The notes under the pieces were generated by a model. It was not told the DNA's origin. It did no database searches and worked only from the letters and a program-made list of their open reading frames with translations. This document shows positions 6,131 to 13,585 of a DNA stretch of 40,059 nucleotides, in pieces. The stretch lies in contig JADJUW010000005.1 in NCBI GenBank assembly GCA_016716835.1, forward strand, positions 1 to 40,059, read 5' to 3'. Each line of letters opens with the position of its first letter. Position 1 is the first letter of the stretch. Both the position numbers and the translations under genes were made by a program. Source of the DNA: Myxococcales bacterium (lineage in GTDB: Bacteria; Myxococcota_A; Polyangia; Haliangiales; Haliangiaceae).

Positions 6131-7296
6131 GTGACCAACTAATCACAGCGTCGGCGCTGCCGCGCTTGTTTGCTTGCACGGCCAGCGGCGTCTACTTGCC
6201 TGGCGCCGTCGACAAGCTCATTGAGCTGGCGGGCTCCACTGTCTCCGAGCGTGGCCGCAAGGCGCACGAGGACATCGAGGCGGATGCCGAGCTGGGCCAG
6301 CTCGATGAAGCCGTGGCTAAGTTCATCCCGGATGGCTCCAAGCATGAGTTCGCGTTCGCCTACAACGTGGCGACGGGTGAGGCTATACCGCTGCCAAACG
6401 CCGTGGGCCGCGCTTACTGGGCCGCCGTGCAAGAGGTCCGCCCAACGTGGCTCGCCGGCGACATCATCGCTGGTCGCGCCGACGTGATAGGCGTGGACAA
6501 GTCCCGCGGCGAGGGCACCGACCGCATGGTGGTCATCGACTGGAAAACGGGCCGCAATGTTGGCGCGCCTGGTAGCAACGCACAGTTGCTTTTCTACGCC
6601 ATGTGCGCCGCGCGCGCCTATGGCACCGACGAGGCCCTGGTGCGCGTGGTCTACCTGCGCGGCGAGACAGCCTACCCAAGTGATGCTGACGTTGGGTTCT
6701 TCGACCTGGAGGCGTACGAGGCCAAGCTGCGCGCTGTGGTTTCCATGGTGCGCGCCGGCGAGGCCGTCGAGAAGGCCGGCGACCACTGTCGCTACTGCCC
6801 GGTCAAAACCAACTGTAAGACGTTCGGTGCCATCGAGCTGGCAGCCAAGTCGATGCCTGTCGGCGCCGAGATTGTTGTCACGCCTGATACGCGCGCGCTG
6901 GCCGCGGCGTCGCTGGAAATGATGGAGTCGTATGTGCGCCGCCTGAAAGAAGCGTTGCACCGCGACGTGTACTCAAACGGCCCCATCCCGATGGCCGATG
7001 GCCGCGTGCTGACATTGCACCGCGCAAAGCCGCGCGAGAAGATAGACGCTCTGGCCGCGCTGCCGCTGCTGACAAGCCGCGGCCTGCTCGATGCCATCGA
7101 CTACAGCACAAGCAAGACTGCAATCTCGCGCGCGCTCAAGGCGCAAAAGCCTGTTGGCGGCGTGGCCGCTGCCGAGCGCGCGGTGATAGGTGAGCTGCGA
7201 AACATTGGAGCCGTCACGCTGGCCGCCGGCAGCGAGACATTGAAATTCATGGGTGCGGCGGCATCCGAGCTAACAGAGGGAAATGACAATGAGTAA
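6127..7296 (+). CDS. Cas4/RecB-type exonuclease (DUF2800-like), partner of RecT
   Basis: 389 residues. The nuclease core shows H47 in a GRKAHE helix, GRAD (D119), VVIDWKTGR (D138, K140) and Q153 with YA shortly after: the PD-(D/E)XK pattern of RecB/Cas4 nucleases. Cys17 (in SALPRLFAC) together with C221, C224 and C230 (CRYCPVKTNC) matches the four-cysteine iron-sulfur cluster of Cas4 and DUF2800 proteins. In phages such enzymes make 3' single-stranded tails for the annealing protein. ATG 6127 overlaps the previous stop. The region after residue 240 is helical and has no motif I recognise. Confidence 0.85.
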   Translation: MSDQLITASALPRLFACTASGVYLPGAVDKLIELAGSTVSERGRKAHEDIEADAELGQLDEAVAKFIPDGSKHEFAFAYNVATGEAIPLPNAVGRAYWAAVQEVRPTWLAGDIIAGRADVIGVDKSRGEGTDRMVVIDWKTGRNVGAPGSNAQLLFYAMCAARAYGTDEALVRVVYLRGETAYPSDADVGFFDLEAYEAKLRAVVSMVRAGEAVEKAGDHCRYCPVKTNCKTFGAIELAAKSMPVGAEIVVTPDTRALAAASLEMMESYVRRLKEALHRDVYSNGPIPMADGRVLTLHRAKPREKIDALAALPLLTSRGLLDAIDYSTSKTAISRALKAQKPVGGVAAAERAVIGELRNIGAVTLAAGSETLKFMGAAASELTEGNDNE

Positions 7297-7840
7297 TTAC
7301 GATATGGATATTGGGTATCACCGCGCGCGCGTTGGTGAAGTGAAATTGATTCCTCGCAAGGATGGCAAGGAACCAATCGGCAAAATTATGTTCCGCAATG
7401 CGGACGGCAAGATTGCGAGCTACTCGCGACCCCTGTCGCCCAAGGCGCTGCCATACTTTGTCGAGGCGTTGCGCAAGTGCGGGTGGACCGGCAATGACCT
7501 GTTCGACCTGGCGAGCTGTACTGGCGCCGAGCTCGACGCCGTGCTGCCGCTCGAAACCCAGGTCACTGTCGAGGACGAGGTGAACCCGAACAACGGCGAA
7601 GTGCGCCGCGAGGTCAAGTGGGTTGGCGAAGCGAGCATGAGCCCTGCCCAGCGCGAGGCGATGGCCGCGTGGTCGCGCAGCGTCATACAAACCGTTGCGT
7701 CTGTCGGCGGCCCGTTGGTCGCGCCCGCTAAGAAGCGCACGGCCAAGACAACCGCGACGGCGTCGCTTGATAAAATCATCGAGGACTCCAGCGGCTTTGT
7801 CCGCAAGGGACCCGGCACGGATTTTCTGGAGGATGAATAG
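7289..7840 (+). CDS. Probable single-stranded DNA-binding protein
   Basis: 183 residues, with a beta-rich N-terminal half, a Lys/Thr/Ala-rich linker (about 145-160) and the acidic end DFLEDE. An OB-like domain, a flexible basic linker and an acidic tip is the general plan of phage and bacterial SSBs, and the position behind RecT and the exonuclease fits. I see no signature that proves the family. The ATG at 7289 is 8 bases after AGAGGG and is preferred over ATG 7283. It overlaps the exonuclease gene by 8 bases. Confidence 0.55.
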   Translation: MSNYDMDIGYHRARVGEVKLIPRKDGKEPIGKIMFRNADGKIASYSRPLSPKALPYFVEALRKCGWTGNDLFDLASCTGAELDAVLPLETQVTVEDEVNPNNGEVRREVKWVGEASMSPAQREAMAAWSRSVIQTVASVGGPLVAPAKKRTAKTTATASLDKIIEDSSGFVRKGPGTDFLEDE

Positions 7841-8148
7841 TGCAGGAATACATTTCAACTATTGAGGTGCGCCATGGGCTGCCGCGCCGTCACGGGATGG
7901 CGATTGTATCCAGCGTTCGCGTCCGCCTCATGCTCGCGCGCACCCGCACCCGTGCGGGCAACATCGAGCTGTGGAAGACGCTGGCCGATGGCATCGAGGC
8001 GGACCAGTTTGTGTCCCTGAAGCCTGGCGTGTACGACGTGTACCGGGACGCCAACAACGGGACCATCACAACTGCCGAGACTGACCGCGCATCGTGGGCG
8101 CAGACGCCGGCAGATGAACCAGACATCAACGATGGGTTGTATCTATGA
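7840..8148 (+). CDS. Unknown 102-aa protein
   Basis: Starts with GTG at 7840, placed 7 bases after a strong GGAGG and overlapping the previous TAG. The product is beta-rich with an Arg-rich segment (VRVRLMLARTRTRAG). No family recognised. First of a series of small genes of uncertain function running to 11010. Confidence 0.65.
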   Translation: MQEYISTIEVRHGLPRRHGMAIVSSVRVRLMLARTRTRAGNIELWKTLADGIEADQFVSLKPGVYDVYRDANNGTITTAETDRASWAQTPADEPDINDGLYL

Positions 8149-8669
8149 CCCACGCGGAAGCATTTGTGAGTGAAGACGCTATTAGTGGGCGCGTGTGGAC
8201 GCCTGACGGTGGACGTACGCTTTACCGTCGCGTCGGCGGCGTGTTGGAATATAAGCCATATGCAATTGGCGCCCCGAGCCTTGACTGGTGTGGACTATCG
8301 GCGCAGGTTGTCGCAATCAAGGGCAGCGTTGTATGGGCCGACGAGGCCAAGGTGCTCACGCCTGCCGAGGCGTTGCGGGCGTTGGCGGATGGGAAGTGCA
8401 TAGACTATACGTGCGGCCCAGTTCGGCTAAACAGTGACGGCGTGTTCGAGAATTTTGACGACGGCAAGTGGACGCGCTGTAAGATTTTCGGCTTCCATGT
8501 TGGCAACAATTGGAGAGTAGTCGCCGAACCGCCGGGGGGCAGCGAAGAAACCAAGCGCCAGCAACGCGACCACCACGGCGCCTTCTCGCCGAGTGAGTGC
8601 GAGCCGCCGGCCATCTATCACGAGAGGAATTGCAAGGGAGCATGTGTATGCTGGCAAGTGACGATATAA
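8145..8669 (+). CDS. Unknown 174-aa protein with an EAL..L-GK module
   Basis: The start overlaps the previous stop (ATGA). Residues about 71-127 (LTPAEALRALADGKCIDYT to NNWRVV) follow the outline of the short phage module seen in the DUF2829-like genes downstream: an initiating helix with EAL, a GK turn, strands, and a final hydrophobic strand. The N-terminal 65 residues are a separate beta-rich part. The C-terminal 45 residues are polar, with four cysteines near the end. It may be a distant member of the same group; the resemblance is weak. Confidence 0.6.
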   Translation: MTHAEAFVSEDAISGRVWTPDGGRTLYRRVGGVLEYKPYAIGAPSLDWCGLSAQVVAIKGSVVWADEAKVLTPAEALRALADGKCIDYTCGPVRLNSDGVFENFDDGKWTRCKIFGFHVGNNWRVVAEPPGGSEETKRQQRDHHGAFSPSECEPPAIYHERNCKGACVCWQVTI

Positions 8670-9001
8670 GCGAAGCCCTGGCCGTCATCGGTTGCTATGC
8701 GACCCAGGAGATTGCCGGCGATAAAGGCGTGACGTGGGCATATGGCGTGCGGACCAAGCTCAAGGACGAGCTGAAGCGCCGGCGCTCTGGCCCGCTGAAT
8801 ATGCTGGAGGCTGTGGCGAGCAAGATGCCATTCCGGCGGCTGGCGTGGAGTGAGCATCACTACTACCGACTCGCGCATCGGGCGACGGCTGGCCGCACGA
8901 ATGACATCATGTTCGAGTGCGTCGACGATGGACCTAACGAGTACGTGTCGTTCGATGACGTGCTGGCCGGAGACTATGTGCTGCAAGCGAGGGTGGTGTG
9001 A
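8648..9001 (+). CDS. DUF2829/Tad2-like paralogue 1 (divergent)
   Basis: 117 residues. After an N-terminal helical part, residues about 48-113 read GPLNMLEAVASKMPFRRLAW ... SFDDVLAGDYVL. This matches the two downstream paralogues in order and spacing: G-P, EAVAS, PF-R-R, W, and a closing D-D-x-x-A-x-D-Y-x-L. This outline resembles DUF2829, the family of the Thoeris anti-defence protein Tad2. ATG 8648 is 7 bases after AAGGGAG and is preferred over ATG 8642. It is the most divergent of the three copies. Confidence 0.6.
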   Translation: MLASDDISEALAVIGCYATQEIAGDKGVTWAYGVRTKLKDELKRRRSGPLNMLEAVASKMPFRRLAWSEHHYYRLAHRATAGRTNDIMFECVDDGPNEYVSFDDVLAGDYVLQARVV

Positions 9002-9192
9002 GCAGGTCCGGTTTTGTGTGGGCCTCTCGTAACGTAACACTGGCGACAACTGACGGACCCGTGGTGTGTATCAATGACCCAGACGCTGTCGTCATCGAGC
9101 GATACATGACCGGAAATGTGATGACTATAAAATGGATGCGAATCCCATCCGAGAAAGAGGAAGAGCCATGCGAACGGAAACAGGAAAGCTGA
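8998..9192 (+). CDS. Unknown 64-aa protein
   Basis: A GTG start overlaps the stop of the upstream gene. The product is beta-rich for 45 residues and ends in a charged tail (SEKEEEPCERKQES). Start and reality are less certain than for its neighbours, but the frame fills the gap and the operon otherwise has no spaces. Confidence 0.5.
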   Translation: MSRSGFVWASRNVTLATTDGPVVCINDPDAVVIERYMTGNVMTIKWMRIPSEKEEEPCERKQES

Positions 9193-9395
9193 TAGTCACC
9201 GAGAGTATCAAAGAGCGCGTGATGACGCTGCGGCTTGCTGCCGACCGCGCCGTCGCTGCGTACAACGGGCCTGTCAAGGAAGATATGCTTGTGCTGGCCG
9301 AGGCTTACAGGGCCGCCGCCAACCTGCTCGAATTTCACCTTGATATGTTTATTAAGCTGCCGCAGAACAGCGCCTGCGCATGGGGGCATGAATGA
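9168..9395 (+). CDS. Unknown 75-aa helical protein
   Basis: ATG 9168 follows the purine-rich ribosome site AGAGGAAGAG. The product is almost entirely helical (ESIKERVMTLRLAADRAVAAY and EAYRAAANLLEFHLDMF). No family recognised. It overlaps the genes on both sides. Confidence 0.6.
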   Translation: MRTETGKLIVTESIKERVMTLRLAADRAVAAYNGPVKEDMLVLAEAYRAAANLLEFHLDMFIKLPQNSACAWGHE

Positions 9396-9775
9396 GCCTA
9401 TCTATTGAGCAGCTAGAAATATTATCGAAGGCGCTGCACGGCCCAGACCTGGACTATCACCAACTGTCGATAACAGGCGAAACCGTTCGAGTGCTGGACA
9501 TGGAAATCGAGCGCCGCAAACATGGCCCGTTCACGCTCGCCGAAGCCGTCGCAAGCGGGAGGCCGTTTAGGCGGAAGGGGGCAGGGTACTGGACCAGAAA
9601 GGCTCCAGCCCCAGGAGACGGTGAGCCGTTCTTTGAGGCAATGACGGCGTTTGATAAGTGGGAGCCGTGCCCGTCGGTGTCGGACCAGCACGGGTTCACC
9701 GTGGCAGAAGAATGGCTAAGCATTGACGACATCACGGCATGCGACTATGAGCTGAATCTGGACGGAGGCGACTGA
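9392..9775 (+). CDS. DUF2829/Tad2-like paralogue 2
   Basis: 127 residues. An N-terminal helical segment (MSLSIEQLEI, then ETVRVLDMEIERRKH) leads into GPFTLAEAVASGRPFRRKG (45-63), a variable middle, and IDDITACDYEL (111-121). The order EA-V-SG-PF-R ... DDI-A-D-Y-L matches DUF2829-like small phage proteins, of which Tad2 binds signalling nucleotides made by Thoeris defence. It is clearly homologous to the gene at 9870, including a 20-base identical stretch (9524-9543 and 10011-10030). Functional assignment is inference; the binding residues of Tad2 could not be compared. Confidence 0.65.
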   Translation: MSLSIEQLEILSKALHGPDLDYHQLSITGETVRVLDMEIERRKHGPFTLAEAVASGRPFRRKGAGYWTRKAPAPGDGEPFFEAMTAFDKWEPCPSVSDQHGFTVAEEWLSIDDITACDYELNLDGGD

Positions 9776-9886
9776 ATGAGATTCTTACTGGGTATTCTAT
9801 CAGGCGCCTACCTCGCATGGACCATGTTCGGCTTCAAGGCGATGAGCAGACTGGCGGAGGGGGGGGGCGATGAGTCTATCAATTGA
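9776..9886 (+). CDS. 36-aa single-pass membrane peptide
   Basis: The open frame begins directly after the previous stop and encodes MRFLLGILSGAYLAWTMFGF and a short polar tail, a clear single transmembrane helix. It contains a run of nine G (9859-9867) and overlaps the start of the next gene by 17 bases in another frame. It is short, so translation is not proven, but it fills the gap between two paralogues. Confidence 0.45.
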   Translation: MRFLLGILSGAYLAWTMFGFKAMSRLAEGGGDESIN

Positions 9887-10208
9887 GCATCTTGAGATAG
9901 CGGAGTCAGCACTGGACGCGCTCATGGGCATCTCCTCCGACAGCAAGCCGGAGGAAGGGTTCGGCGATTGCATACGCGCACTTAGAGCCGAGCTTCACCG
10001 CCGCAAGCACGGCCCGTTCACGCTCGCCGAGGCCGTGGCATCGGGCAAGCCATTTAAGCGTCCGGGTTGGAACGACTACGCCACTGTGCTGGTGGACTCC
10101 GATGATGATGGCTATATGTGCTTTGTGTTTGATGATGAAAAGGCCCCCGCCCTTGCCGATGACATTACCGCCACTGACTACAAGCTGAAGGGAGAAGACA
10201 AACAATGA
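9870..10208 (+). CDS. DUF2829/Tad2-like paralogue 3
   Basis: 112 residues, beginning MSLSIEHLEI like paralogue 2. A helical linker (DCIRALRAELHRRKH) leads to GPFTLAEAVASGKPFKRPGW (48-67), an acidic middle (VDSDDDGYMCFVFDDE) and the closing DDITATDYKL (97-106). This copy is closest to the DUF2829 consensus, which ends in a D-x-x-A-x-D-W/Y motif. The nine-G run just upstream acts as or disturbs its ribosome site. Together with paralogues 1 and 2 it forms a locally duplicated group, typical of genes under host-defence selection. Confidence 0.65.
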   Translation: MSLSIEHLEIAESALDALMGISSDSKPEEGFGDCIRALRAELHRRKHGPFTLAEAVASGKPFKRPGWNDYATVLVDSDDDGYMCFVFDDEKAPALADDITATDYKLKGEDKQ

Positions 10209-10423
10209 GCAGCAGGATTAAGCTATACGACAACCAGGCGTTCTCGCTGTGGTCGCACTATGCGTACGGCGTACGTCGACTCGATGTGCATAATCACGGT
10301 GGATGCCAGAGCTGCCTCGCGGAAGAGGACTCGCTCGATGTCGACGATGTGCGTTCGCTGATTGCTGTGTTGCAGCGATGGGCAGACAACGCCGAGGATA
10401 AGGTGAGCAATGCGAACCCGTGA
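10205..10423 (+). CDS. Unknown 72-aa protein
   Basis: Start overlaps the previous stop (ATGA). It contains an HNHGGCQSC segment (C34, C37) that could bind metal with the nearby histidines, then an acidic helical C-terminus (DSLDVDDVRSLIAVLQRW). No family recognised; the HNH letters alone do not form a nuclease motif here. Confidence 0.6.
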   Translation: MSSRIKLYDNQAFSLWSHYAYGVRRLDVHNHGGCQSCLAEEDSLDVDDVRSLIAVLQRWADNAEDKVSNANP

Positions 10424-10643
10424 ACAGATTGCGATTAGCGCCCTGGAGTGTGCGACATCGTGGGACCCAAATACGTGCCTGCTTGGTAACACCACAGCGC
10501 GCGAGGTTGTCTTCCTGGCGGCGTTCCACATAGACACCTGCCCGGCGTGCGGTTCGACTTCATGGGTGAACATCGACTGCGTGCTGTGCCAGGTTGTGGA
10601 TTCTGTGTGTAGGCAGAGGGAGGGAAAAGATGAAGCGAAGTGA
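10410..10643 (+). CDS. Small zinc-finger-like protein
   Basis: 77 residues with C44-x2-C47 and C57-x2-C60 (CPAC and CVLC), a standard four-cysteine zinc ribbon in the C-terminal half. ATG 10410 is preceded by AAGGTGAG. Overlaps both neighbours. Could bind nucleic acid or a host protein. Confidence 0.65.
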   Translation: MRTREQIAISALECATSWDPNTCLLGNTTAREVVFLAAFHIDTCPACGSTSWVNIDCVLCQVVDSVCRQREGKDEAK

Positions 10644-11010
10644 ATTAGTCGAGGCGCACTTCTGCGCTAGTCGCTTCAGTGAGATGACAAAAATCGAGGC
10701 GGGCAAGCTAATCGCGTACAATGTCATGCTAGCCATCGAGGAGGAAGTCGCACGCATAGACTCCCGCCGTGAGCAACGCCGCGCGCGCAAAGCAAAGAAG
10801 AACGCGACAATGTACAAGCTGTTGGGGCATAGGCCGTGGCGCGACTCGGAGCAATACGATGTGCTGCGGCTGCCGGCGCGCTGGAGACGGAACAAGGTTG
10901 GACACCAGGTTGTCATGGACCACATGCGCGAGCCGTCGAATTTTCGCGTGATGGATATGTACGCCAACTATCTGGAGCGAGTGAGGAACTTTACATATGG
11001 AGAAGAATAG
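10630..11010 (+). CDS. Unknown 126-aa basic helical protein
   Basis: ATG 10630 follows a strong purine-rich site (GAGGGAGGG). Residues 45-65 are a very basic helix (SRREQRRARKAKKNA), followed by a Trp/Arg-rich segment (LLGHRPWRDSEQY, PARWRRNKV). The charge suggests nucleic-acid binding; no family recognised. Confidence 0.65.
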   Translation: MKRSELVEAHFCASRFSEMTKIEAGKLIAYNVMLAIEEEVARIDSRREQRRARKAKKNATMYKLLGHRPWRDSEQYDVLRLPARWRRNKVGHQVVMDHMREPSNFRVMDMYANYLERVRNFTYGEE

Positions 11011-11013
11011 AAA

Positions 11014-11469
11014 ATGAACATCAAATGGAAATGGCTTGCACTTGGATACGTCTGGGCGCTGCCCACTACTATCATTGGCCTGACGCTTGCGAGCGTCTTC
11101 TGGAAGGCCAAGAGCTGGCGCTGGTGCGACGGCTGCTTGGAGTGCGTGTCAGAGAGTATATGGACTGACCCAGCGGCCATCACGTTTGGGTGGCTCGTGG
11201 TCTATGACTACAAAGCGCCGATAGTCGATGGGCCGAACGAGGAGTCGCCGTACCGCGAGAAGATTGCCAGTATGTTGGCAGCGCATGAGCGCGTGCATAC
11301 GCTGCAATGCTTTGTGCTTGGGCCACTGTTCCTGCCGGTGTATGGCTTGCTACACCTGGTCGGCACCATCCGCGCCGCCGTTAAGGGTGAGCCGCGCAAG
11401 TACTGGTTCTACTCGGCATACCAATGGAACCCGATGGAAGCGCAAGCCGAGCGCGTGTCAGGTTACTAG
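11014..11469 (+). CDS. Membrane protein with HExxH metallopeptidase motif
   Basis: 151 residues. An N-terminal transmembrane helix (about 8-30) is followed by a Cys-rich turn (CDGCLEC). HERVHTLQ (H91, E92, H95) is then followed at once by a hydrophobic stretch LGPLFLPVYGLLHLVG, and NPMEAQAE (E142/E146) could supply the third zinc ligand. The HExxH-TxQ...LGPLYLP layout is one I associate with small bacterial membrane proteins of unknown substrate. Last gene of the early operon; its stop overlaps the stop of the opposing late operon. Confidence 0.6.
   Translation: MNIKWKWLALGYVWALPTTIIGLTLASVFWKAKSWRWCDGCLECVSESIWTDPAAITFGWLVVYDYKAPIVDGPNEESPYREKIASMLAAHERVHTLQCFVLGPLFLPVYGLLHLVGTIRAAVKGEPRKYWFYSAYQWNPMEAQAERVSGY
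11466..11469. other. Convergent stop codons sharing CTAG
   Basis: The rightward metallopeptidase-like gene ends with TAG at 11467-11469 and the leftward 90-aa gene ends with TAG on the minus strand at 11468-11466. The two operons therefore meet with no gap and no visible terminator, so the transcripts probably overlap. Confidence 0.9.
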
Positions 11470-11738
11470 ACTGGCTTGTTCTTAGCCTTCGGCTTCTTGA
11501 CCGTTACCGTCTTGGTTGGGTCATCCTTGACCTTGTCGACAACGGCGTCGGTCACCAATGCCTCCGCCTTGGCCTGTAGCGCCGGCGGTAGCTTGCTTAC
11601 GTCGTATGACGCCACCTTGTCTGACGTGATGTCAGGGACAATGTAGTGCATCACCTTGTTGTCATCGAGGAACGCCAGCTCTGGCCACGCTGGCTGTGGG
11701 ACATTGATGATTTCTGCTCCGTTTTTTCGTTTGCTCAT
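11466..11738 (-). CDS. Unknown 90-aa basic-tailed protein
   Basis: Last gene of the late operon. The ATG at 11738 overlaps the stop of the fibre gene. The product has a short ordered part (LAFLDDNKVMHYIVPD) and a Lys-rich C-terminus (KTVTVKKPKAKNKPV). It could be a small fibre-associated or chaperone-like protein by position only. Confidence 0.65.
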   Translation of the reverse strand: MSKRKNGAEIINVPQPAWPELAFLDDNKVMHYIVPDITSDKVASYDVSKLPPALQAKAEALVTDAVVDKVKDDPTKTVTVKKPKAKNKPV

Positions 11739-13585
11739 AATCCATACTTCCATCTCATAGCAGCGACCATTGCGTCAAGTTCGCCATCGGTCGCTATATT
11801 TGTGGACCATGCCCACATAGCATGGCTGGCATTGATAGGCGTGTTGGCCGCGTCTGATTCATAAATTCTCCCGATTCCGCCTTCAGCGGTTTGCGGTGTA
11901 GCGAGCGTGCCGGTGTTGGTCGTGCCGTTTCCTGCCGTGGCATTGACAATCATTCTGTTGTAGCCGCCGTCAATGTCCCTACGCAGCGCGTAGATATTCC
12001 ATTCGGAGTTCGCCCATGCGTACTTGACTATGCCAGAGTTGACGGTGAGAACCTTGGCGTTGACACCATAGCTTCTGCCATCATAAAAGATTGTCACGTT
12101 AGACCCGGTAGCATAAAGCCTCCACTCGTTTGTGCCGGCGACACTTTTTCTCACGCCCATAATATCTGGCGAGCCGCCTGGGTGCGATGCCGGTCCACGA
12201 GTCACCATTATCATGGTAAACGTCGAGTGCGGCATGGCAGCAGCGCCCCAGAGGTTGTCGCCTGCACTGTCAATTGTCGCGCACGCCTGTGACGTAAAAC
12301 TGGTGCGAACTTGCGGCGCTGCGCTTAGGGTCATCTGCGTTCCGGTAGTTGCTGTGACCATGGTTCCGGTAAACGGTGACAGGTTTGGCCCAGCGGAGCC
12401 TGTCATTGGCGCTAGTGCCGTGGTGGCTGAGAAGTTATACGCGTTAGTAAACGTGAACGAGGTGTCCGCGTTGAGTGCTGCGATAGTGGTTGGCAGCCCC
12501 GCAATCGCCGTCTGGTTGACGTTATTGAGCCGCGCGTCTTCGTACTCGTCAAAGAGCGACTGTGCGTTGGTGTAGAGGAGCGGGTGCTCGCCGCGAGCCA
12601 CGGTGAGGTATGTGGTTGGCGCACTCCAATGGTATGGTGTTCCGACTGGCCCAATCGTGCAAATCGCGTTGCCGCTCGCAATTGTCATGCTGGTTGACTC
12701 TGTGTTGCCAAACTCCGTGTATAGCTTCGCCTTTCCTGAGGCGTCATCAATGACGAGGAGGACAGTGTGGTATTCGTTGTCGTAAAAATTTGTGCCACCA
12801 ACATGTGACATTGCAACGTACACGGCTCCCGTTCCAATCATGGCCCTTATGCCTGCCGTCTCGTGAGCCTCTAGATACCACCCGCCACCGGCGCCATCGC
12901 TGCCGCCAAAGATCGTCTGCACAGCAGCAGGGGTTGACGCGATTCTGAACGTCATCAGATAGCAAGTGGGGACCGTTGCGGAAAACTTCCACGCCGCCGA
13001 GGCGTACTGAATTACAAAGTCCTGGTTTGTGTTTACAGTATATCCGCTCTGGTCGGCGTAGCCGCTTTGTCCATCCGCCGTCTTGGTGGCTGTGGCGTCC
13101 GAGCCCCACTTGATGAGCCCGTGAGCCACCGAGCCAGGTGCCACCGATGGCGGGACGGTTGGGCTCACCGTGGCGCTGTCAAAGTTGTAGAGTATTGTCC
13201 ACGGGCTAGCCAGCGACCAGCCGTTTAGTGCGCCAACGGAGGCGGGGAGTGTGCCGGCGTAGGCTGTGGCGAGTGTCCACGAGTGCGAGTCAGCCGCGCC
13301 GTAGTTCCCCTGCAAATCCTGGGCGCGCACCTCGAAGAGATAGGTGTCGTCGGCCATTGCACCAAGTGTGAGCGGCGTGACGCACGCTGTCCAGGCCCCG
13401 CCGTCGATGCGATACTCGTAGGTGCAGTCAGCCTCGTCGCACGTCCACGCGAACGTAGGTGTCGTGTCGTCGCTTGGGTCTGCTGGCGCCGTGGTAATCG
13501 TAACGGTGGGTGATGTCTCACCGCTATCGAGTCCCTCGACGGGAGTACGATGTAGGCCCCTTGATAGCGTTCTAGTTAGACCCAT
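11735..13585 (-). CDS. Tail fibre / receptor-binding protein with lectin-like domains
   Basis: 616 residues. About 25-105 is an Ig/FN3-like domain (PTFAWTCDEADCTYEYRIDGG is the familiar repeat style of surface proteins). About 150-340 and 420-616 are two beta-rich LamG/concanavalin-like domains, marked by patterns such as YHTVLLVIDDASGKAKLYTE and WNIYALRRDIDGGYNRMIVN. Such domains bind carbohydrates on cell surfaces. At the end of the structural operon this is the best candidate for the host-recognition fibre. The start ATG has AAGGAAGC directly upstream. No chaperone domain or catalytic motif was noticed. Confidence 0.65.
   Translation of the reverse strand: MGLTRTLSRGLHRTPVEGLDSGETSPTVTITTAPADPSDDTTPTFAWTCDEADCTYEYRIDGGAWTACVTPLTLGAMADDTYLFEVRAQDLQGNYGAADSHSWTLATAYAGTLPASVGALNGWSLASPWTILYNFDSATVSPTVPPSVAPGSVAHGLIKWGSDATATKTADGQSGYADQSGYTVNTNQDFVIQYASAAWKFSATVPTCYLMTFRIASTPAAVQTIFGGSDGAGGGWYLEAHETAGIRAMIGTGAVYVAMSHVGGTNFYDNEYHTVLLVIDDASGKAKLYTEFGNTESTSMTIASGNAICTIGPVGTPYHWSAPTTYLTVARGEHPLLYTNAQSLFDEYEDARLNNVNQTAIAGLPTTIAALNADTSFTFTNAYNFSATTALAPMTGSAGPNLSPFTGTMVTATTGTQMTLSAAPQVRTSFTSQACATIDSAGDNLWGAAAMPHSTFTMIMVTRGPASHPGGSPDIMGVRKSVAGTNEWRLYATGSNVTIFYDGRSYGVNAKVLTVNSGIVKYAWANSEWNIYALRRDIDGGYNRMIVNATAGNGTTNTGTLATPQTAEGGIGRIYESDAANTPINASHAMWAWSTNIATDGELDAMVAAMRWKYGL

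Noticed and set aside
6127..7296. A genuine CRISPR Cas4
   Set aside because: The fold is Cas4-like, but the neighbours are RecT and SSB-type genes, so a phage recombination exonuclease is the simpler reading.
10205..10423. HNH nuclease from the HNHGG letters
   Set aside because: The spacing and flanking residues of the HNH fold are absent; it is a chance letter run.
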